A stretch of DNA of 25,269 nucleotides from Bacillota bacterium (GTDB lineage Bacteria; Bacillota; Clostridia; UBA1381): the NCBI GenBank assembly GCA_021203665.1, contig JAJQAT010000016.1, positions 6,763 to 32,031 of the forward strand, given 5' to 3'. Below, piece after piece: positions 21,094 to 25,269 of the stretch (position 1 is the stretch's first letter; the number at the start of each line of letters is the position of its first letter). The translations under genes and the position numbers were made by a program. The notes below the pieces were generated by a model that was given only the letters and a program-made list of their open reading frames with translations, was not told where the DNA came from and searched no databases.

Positions 21094-22635
21094 TTAAAAA
21101 TTATTAAAAACAAATTTTCCGCTTTCGCTAAGCTCGCTTTCGCTTATGCCGTCCTCCGCGTTCGCTCCGCTAATGAGCGCGGCACTGCTCTCGTCCTTAT
21201 CGCACAGCGACCAGTTTGCCCAGCTTATTCCGTACTCGTTCATAAAATCAATCCACTTCTGCGCCTCGTCAAGATACACTCCTCCGTTTCCGTCGGCGGC
21301 GCTTGTTCCCCATTCGGACACAAACACGGGCAGTCCGCAGTCCGCAATGCGCTGTCTGAGCCAATCCGTATGAGTTCCCGCGTAGAAATGGCAGGTGTAC
21401 ATTATATTATCGCCGCTCAGCGGATTTTTAGCCGCCTCGTGCAAATCCTGACTCCATGTGGGACTTCCCACCAATATAATGCCGTCGCTGTTTTCGCGTA
21501 TCACGGAAATAATTCTTTCCGCGTACGGCTTTACATTGTCGTTCCAGGTTATATTGCCGTTCGGCTCGTTGCATATTTCATACAGCACCGCGGGATTATC
21601 CGCGTACCTCTGCGACATCTCCGCGAAAAACTCCGCCGCCTCGTCGGCATATGTGAGCGGGTCGCCGTCGGATAAAATATGCCAGTCGATTATTACATAC
21701 ATATCCTGCCTTATCGCGCTGTCCACCGCCTCGATGAGCTTTTCCTTAACGCTTTTGTCGCTGATGTACCCGCCCTCGGCGGTATACATGGCGCATCGGA
21801 ACAAATTGGCGCCGTAATCCGCCGTCGCGGAAATCGCGTTTTCTGTCGCGAAATTCCCGAACCACTGCAATCCGTGGCTTGACATTCCGTGAAGAACAAC
21901 CGCTTCGCCGTTTTCGTTCACAAGCTGTGTACCCTCGACATGGAGCCGGCCGTTTTCGCTTACGCCGCCCGTTCTCGCCGTAACAGGCTCGGCGGCGCTC
22001 GTTTCCTCAGGCGCGGCTGTCGCGGTCGGCTCGTACGCGGACAAATCTCCGCGAAGCTTTGCCGCGCGCATTATTACGGCGCACGCCTCGGCGCGCGTAA
22101 TCGAATCCTTGGGGTTTATATTGCCGTTTTCATCGCCGTAAATTACACCGCAAGAATAAGCGGCGATAACGCTGTCATAATAGCGTCCGTCAAGCTGAGA
22201 AAAATCATTGACCGCACCGTAAACCTGATTATAGTCGCCGCGCTCATCGGGGAGAAACGCGTTCATCACTATCTTAACCGCCAGCTGACGCGTTATCGGC
22301 TCGTCATAGGTTTCACCCGTGGGCGGTATCTCGTCCCAGTCGTACCAGCCGCCGTTAAGCGCGGCGCTCATCATGCCGTCCGCCCAGTGACCGCTCGAGC
22401 CGCTCTGCTCGCTAAGCCCGTATACCCTGCCGACCACGCTGACAAGCTCCGCTTTGGTAATAATACCCGACGGGCGGAATGTGCGGTCCTCGTACCCGCT
22501 TAAATAGCCGTAATCCGTCATTTCCGTGACGTTTTCATAATACCAGCTTTCCTCTCCCACGTCCGAAAACCCGTAAGCGCAGGAGCACATAACCATAACC
22601 GCCGCAAAAATAAATAAAAATATTCTCTTTTTCAT
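21094..22635 (-). CDS. SLH-domain GH5 family glycosidase (probable endoglucanase)
   Basis: A 513-residue cell-surface enzyme. Signal peptide about 1-22 (KKRIFLFIFAAVMVMCSCAYG). Three S-layer-homology repeats follow (about 23-70, 82-130, 142-192; for example YLSGYEDRTFRPSGIITKAEL and IYGDENGNINPKDSITRAEA) to hold it on the cell wall. A Thr/Ala/Pro/Glu linker (about 200-225) leads to the GH5 catalytic domain (about 228-500). Acid/base Glu357 is in ICNEPNG and nucleophile Glu441 in VFVSEWGTS; VIIDWH, CHFYAGTH and WANWS are also family motifs. It resembles GH5 subfamily 2 beta-1,4-endoglucanases; substrate is inferred. TTG three bases upstream is a less likely start. Confidence 0.9.
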   Translation of the reverse strand: MKKRIFLFIFAAVMVMCSCAYGFSDVGEESWYYENVTEMTDYGYLSGYEDRTFRPSGIITKAELVSVVGRVYGLSEQSGSSGHWADGMMSAALNGGWYDWDEIPPTGETYDEPITRQLAVKIVMNAFLPDERGDYNQVYGAVNDFSQLDGRYYDSVIAAYSCGVIYGDENGNINPKDSITRAEACAVIMRAAKLRGDLSAYEPTATAAPEETSAAEPVTARTGGVSENGRLHVEGTQLVNENGEAVVLHGMSSHGLQWFGNFATENAISATADYGANLFRCAMYTAEGGYISDKSVKEKLIEAVDSAIRQDMYVIIDWHILSDGDPLTYADEAAEFFAEMSQRYADNPAVLYEICNEPNGNITWNDNVKPYAERIISVIRENSDGIILVGSPTWSQDLHEAAKNPLSGDNIMYTCHFYAGTHTDWLRQRIADCGLPVFVSEWGTSAADGNGGVYLDEAQKWIDFMNEYGISWANWSLCDKDESSAALISGANAEDGISESELSESGKFVFNNF

Positions 22636-22656
22636 CAAATCACTTCCTTAGAGAGT

Positions 22657-22662
22657 ATTATA
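22657..22662 (-). promoter_or_regulatory. -10 box for the SLH-GH5 gene
   Basis: A perfect TATAAT with an upstream TGA (extended -10) on the - strand about 22 bases before the start. No good -35 box is visible at the expected distance. An AAGGAAG ribosome binding site follows. Confidence 0.5.
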
Positions 22663-22717
22663 TCATATTTTCCCCGTTTGCGCCACCTGTTTTGCATTAT
22701 ACTATGATTTATCCCGC

Positions 22718-22747
22718 AAAAAAAAGATGCCGAATGCGGCATCTTTT
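22718..22747. terminator. Terminator after cysK
   Basis: GATGCCG (22726-22732) and CGGCATC (22737-22743) form a stem flanked by A and T runs on both sides; on the - strand eight T follow. It ends the metY-cysK transcript and may also work on the + strand. Confidence 0.8.
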
Positions 22748-22752
22748 ATTTA

Positions 22753-23685
22753 TCACTCGGAAAACATAGGTGTTGACAAATATCTCTCGCCTGTATCCGG
22801 AAGCAGTGCTACTATTATCTTTCCCTTATTTTCGGGACGCTTAGCCAATTCCGTTGCCGCCCACAGCGCCGCGCCGGACGATATTCCGACAAGAACACCC
22901 TCCGTATGCGCTATGGCTCTGCCCGTTTTAAACGCGTCCTCGTTTTCCACCTTTATAATTTCGTCATATATGTCCGTGTTAAGCGTTTCGGGTACAAATC
23001 CCGCGCCTATACCCTGTATTTTATGCGGTCCGGCTTTGCCCTCGGACAGCACCGGCGATGATGCCGGTTCTACCGCGACTACCTTTACATCGGGATTCTT
23101 CTCCTTCAGATACTCTCCGACGCCCGACACCGTTCCGCCGGTTCCCACACCCGCGACAAATATATCAACCTTGCCGTCGGTATCGTTCCATATTTCCGGA
23201 CCCGTTGTTGCCTTGTGGTACGCCGGATTCGCCGGATTTGTAAACTGGCTCGGAATAAAGCTGTTTTCTATGCCGTCCGCAAGCTCCTGCGCCTTTTCAA
23301 TCGCGCCCTTCATACCCTTTGCGCCGTCGGTAAGCACAAGCTCCGCGCCGTAAGCCTTTAAAAGATTTCGTCTTTCCACGCTCATGGTTTCCGGCATCGT
23401 TATGATTATCTTATATCCGCGCGCCGCCGCCACGGACGCGAGACCTATACCCGTGTTGCCGGAGGTCGGCTCTATGATAACCGAATCCGGCTTAAGCTTA
23501 CCCTGCTTTTCCGCCTCGTCCACCATAGCCTTGGCTATTCTGTCCTTAACCGAACCGGCGGGATTGAAGTATTCGAGCTTTGCAAGCACGGTCGCCTCAA
23601 GAGCGTTTTCCTTTTCATAATTCACAAGCTCCATAATCGGCGTTCCGCCGATAAGGTCTGTTATTGTTTGATAAACCTTAGACAT
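22753..23685 (-). CDS. cysK: Cysteine synthase A (O-acetylserine sulfhydrylase)
   Basis: PLP enzyme making cysteine from O-acetylserine and sulfide. 310 residues from the ATG at 23685, which has AGAAGGA upstream (the ORF stays open 11 codons further). The PLP lysine is Lys47 in PAGSVKDRIAK; the substrate loop PTSGNTGIGLA has Asn77; the phosphate-binding loop is GVGTGGTVSGVGEYL; the C-terminal GISSGAALWAA is also typical. It is 64 nt downstream of metY and shares its promoter and leader. Confidence 0.95.
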   Translation of the reverse strand: MSKVYQTITDLIGGTPIMELVNYEKENALEATVLAKLEYFNPAGSVKDRIAKAMVDEAEKQGKLKPDSVIIEPTSGNTGIGLASVAAARGYKIIITMPETMSVERRNLLKAYGAELVLTDGAKGMKGAIEKAQELADGIENSFIPSQFTNPANPAYHKATTGPEIWNDTDGKVDIFVAGVGTGGTVSGVGEYLKEKNPDVKVVAVEPASSPVLSEGKAGPHKIQGIGAGFVPETLNTDIYDEIIKVENEDAFKTGRAIAHTEGVLVGISSGAALWAATELAKRPENKGKIIVALLPDTGERYLSTPMFSE

Positions 23686-23749
23686 TTTTAATCCTTCTTT
23701 CTGCTGAATAATATACACTTAATCACAGCCTATATTTATTTTATACCTT

Positions 23750-25039
23750 TTATTTCACCTTGTCAAATGCGCCGTCCAAAGCGGCGATAAGGTCGTTTAT
23801 ATTTTCCGTGCCTATTGAAAGTCTTATTGTGTTCGGCTTTATGCCCTGCTCCGCAAGCTCCCGCTCATTGCACTGCGAATGCGTGGTGGTCGCGGGGTGT
23901 ATAACAAGCGATTTGACGTCCGCGACATTCGCGAGCAGCGAGAATATCTCAAGGTTATCGATAAACCTCTGCGCCTTAGCTGCGTCGCCCTTTATTTCAA
24001 AGGTAAATATACTGCCGCCGCCGTTGGGCAAATACTTATCATACAGCTTATGGCTCGGCTCCGACGGCAGTGACGGATGATGCACCGCCTCAACCTGAGG
24101 GTGATTATTGAGATACTCGACTATTTTAAGCGCGTTTTCAACGTGACGCTCCACTCTGAGCGAAAGCGTTTCAAGTCCTTGCAGGAACAGGAACGCGTGG
24201 AACGGCGAAAGAGTAGCGCCGGTGTCGCGCAGCAAAATCGCTCTGATATACGTTACAAATGCCGCCGCGCCCACAGCCTTTGTAAAGCTTACGCCGTGAT
24301 ATGACGGATTCGGCTCAACAAGGTGCGGGAACTTGCCGGACGATTCCCAATCAAAGCTTCCGCTGTCAACGATTACGCCGCCGATTGCCGTACCGTGTCC
24401 GCCGATGAACTTTGTCGCGCTGTGCACCACTATATCCGCGCCGTATTCAATCGGTCTTATAAGATACGGCGTGGCGAAGGTCGAGTCAATCACAAGCGGG
24501 ATTTTATGCGCGTGAGCTATTTTCGCGACCTCCTCAATATCTATAAGGTTTGAATGGGGATTGCCCAATGTTTCAATAAATATCGCCTTTGTGTTATCTT
24601 GTATAGCCGCCTCGAATGCGCCCTCAACATCGGGGTCAACGAAAGTCGTCGCAATGCCGTATTCCGGCAGCGTATGCTCAAGCAGATTGTATGTGCCGCC
24701 GTAAATCGTCTTTGACGCTACAATGTGATCGCCCGCTTTTGCAAGCGCCTGGAATGTATATGTGATTGCCGCCGCGCCCGACGCCGTGGCAAGCGCCGCA
24801 ACGCCGCCCTCAAGAGCCGCTATTCTCTGCTCGAATATATCCTGCGTGGGGTTTGTCAGTCTGCCGTATATATTGCCCGCGTCCTTAAGCGCGAATCTGT
24901 CGGCGGCGTGCTGTGAATTGTGGAACACGTACGATGATGACGCGTAAATCGGAACGGCTCTCGCGTCCGTAACCGCGTCCGGCTGTTCCTGTCCCACATG
25001 AAGCTGTTTTGTTTCGAATCTCCAATTTTTATTTGACAT
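23750..25039 (-). CDS. metY: O-acetylhomoserine sulfhydrylase (homocysteine/methionine branch)
   Basis: PLP enzyme of the Cys/Met-metabolism family (gamma-family fold type I). 429 residues, about the length of MetY/CysD-type enzymes and longer than cystathionine gamma-synthase (about 380). Motifs: IYASSSYVFH, GNIYGRLTNPTQDIFEQRIAALEGG (about 55-79), TLGNPHSNLIDIEEVA, DSTFATPYLIRPIEYGADIVVHSATKFIGGHG with PLP lysine Lys210. It makes homocysteine from O-acetylhomoserine and sulfide. First gene of an operon with cysK; its ATG has AGAGGT upstream. Confidence 0.9.
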   Translation of the reverse strand: MSNKNWRFETKQLHVGQEQPDAVTDARAVPIYASSSYVFHNSQHAADRFALKDAGNIYGRLTNPTQDIFEQRIAALEGGVAALATASGAAAITYTFQALAKAGDHIVASKTIYGGTYNLLEHTLPEYGIATTFVDPDVEGAFEAAIQDNTKAIFIETLGNPHSNLIDIEEVAKIAHAHKIPLVIDSTFATPYLIRPIEYGADIVVHSATKFIGGHGTAIGGVIVDSGSFDWESSGKFPHLVEPNPSYHGVSFTKAVGAAAFVTYIRAILLRDTGATLSPFHAFLFLQGLETLSLRVERHVENALKIVEYLNNHPQVEAVHHPSLPSEPSHKLYDKYLPNGGGSIFTFEIKGDAAKAQRFIDNLEIFSLLANVADVKSLVIHPATTTHSQCNERELAEQGIKPNTIRLSIGTENINDLIAALDGAFDKVK

Positions 25040-25078
25040 AATTATTACCTCTTTCTTTATCTGTTTTATTTATGTATA

Positions 25079-25141
25079 TTATCCGTTTTGACATCGGCAC
25101 ATTCGTCCGTTTCCCGTTTCCTTTAAATACGTCCTAAACAT
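25079..25141 (-). CDS. 20-residue Cys-containing leader peptide before metY
   Basis: The ORF encodes MFRTYLKETGNGRMCRCQNG then TAA, with GAGGTG 6 nt before the ATG. It is the first ORF in the transcript, about 43 nt after the predicted start and 39 nt before metY. Met, Cys, Arg, Cys and Gln codons cluster next to the stop, in front of genes for cysteine and homocysteine synthesis. Cys-rich leader peptides that sense cysteine are known upstream of sulfur operons in mycobacteria; this one would be analogous. No terminator hairpin follows, so any control would be translational, Rho-dependent or by RNA stability. Confidence 0.6.
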   Translation of the reverse strand: MFRTYLKETGNGRMCRCQNG

Positions 25142-25167
25142 AACATTCACCTCTTTTTTCTACATTT

Positions 25168-25185
25168 CCTATAGAATTACTATGG
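25168..25185 (-). promoter_or_regulatory. Imperfect inverted repeat at the metY transcription start
   Basis: CCATAG-TAATT-CTATAGG, an inverted repeat with one extra base, overlaps the predicted start of transcription. An operator for a sulfur repressor of the Rrf2 family (CymR-like) is possible, but the match to such a site is not established. Confidence 0.25.
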
Positions 25186-25190
25186 TTTAT

Positions 25191-25218
25191 ATTATAGCAC
25201 AATTTTTCCATTTGTCAA
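25191..25218 (-). promoter_or_regulatory. Near-consensus promoter of the metY-cysK operon
   Basis: TTGACA (complement of 25213-25218), a 16-nt spacer, and TATAAT (complement of 25191-25196) with an extended TG two bases before it. A divergent, weaker + strand match (TTGTCA 25212-25217, N18, TATAAA 25236-25241) overlaps it and may serve a gene beyond the window. Confidence 0.8.
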
Positions 25219-25269
25219 TACTTTTTTAAATATTTTATAAATAAAAAGGAGATTGGCTTTTTGACCAAT

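Noticed and set aside
25242..25269. AAGGAG followed by a TTG at 25261 as the start of a divergent + strand gene.
   Set aside because: Only 9 bases remain in the window; ATTGG/CCAAT also forms a small hairpin that may be a - strand terminator. It cannot be decided here.

Overview
The window looks like a chromosomal segment of a Clostridia-class Firmicute, possibly a gut or other anaerobic polysaccharide degrader. The evidence is the single long S10-spc-alpha ribosomal operon in Gram-positive order (S14 of the zinc type, adk-map-KOW-infA-rpmJ between secY and rpsM), strong AAGGAGG-type ribosome binding sites, DUF4830 and DUF378 proteins typical of Clostridia, and an S-layer-homology (SLH) protein fused to a GH5 glycosidase. 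No rRNA, tRNA, IS element, prophage or CRISPR array was seen. The genus cannot be fixed from the sequence.

Layout. Bases 1-2133, + strand: NADP-type isocitrate dehydrogenase (icd) and a trans-aconitate methyltransferase-like protein, each followed by a terminator. Bases 2134-2483: a gap that holds two strong face-to-face promoters, a 20-residue hydrophobic peptide ORF on + and an opposing antisense RNA on -. It has the layout of a type I toxin-antitoxin locus and is the most interesting part of the window. Bases 2483-18941, - strand: one continuous ribosomal operon of 31 genes, rpsJ to rplQ, with SecY, adenylate kinase, methionine aminopeptidase, a KOW protein, IF-1 and RNA polymerase alpha. 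It starts from a clear promoter at 18936-18964, has a leader of about 320 nt with an intrinsic terminator (probable attenuation), and ends at a terminator at 2483-2520. Several of its internal gaps are unusually long and contain stem-loops.

Bases 18975-22662, mostly - strand: a DUF4830 exported protein ending in a perfect 42-bp palindrome, a small DUF378 membrane protein on +, a membrane-anchored protein of unknown function broken by a frameshift in an A6 tract, a cytidylate-kinase-like protein, and the SLH-GH5 glycosidase. Bases 22718-25218, - strand: a sulfur operon, metY (O-acetylhomoserine sulfhydrylase) then cysK (cysteine synthase), from a near-consensus promoter. Its leader encodes a 20-residue peptide ending Met-Cys-Arg-Cys-Gln-Asn-Gly, which suggests cysteine-sensing control by a leader peptide.

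Together the window covers housekeeping translation and secretion, central carbon metabolism (2-oxoglutarate supply), cysteine/methionine assimilation and one cell-surface glycosidase. The novel candidates are in the spaces between genes: the mirrored convergent RNA pair at 2191-2460, the Cys-rich leader peptide at 25079-25141, and the structured leaders of the ribosomal operon.
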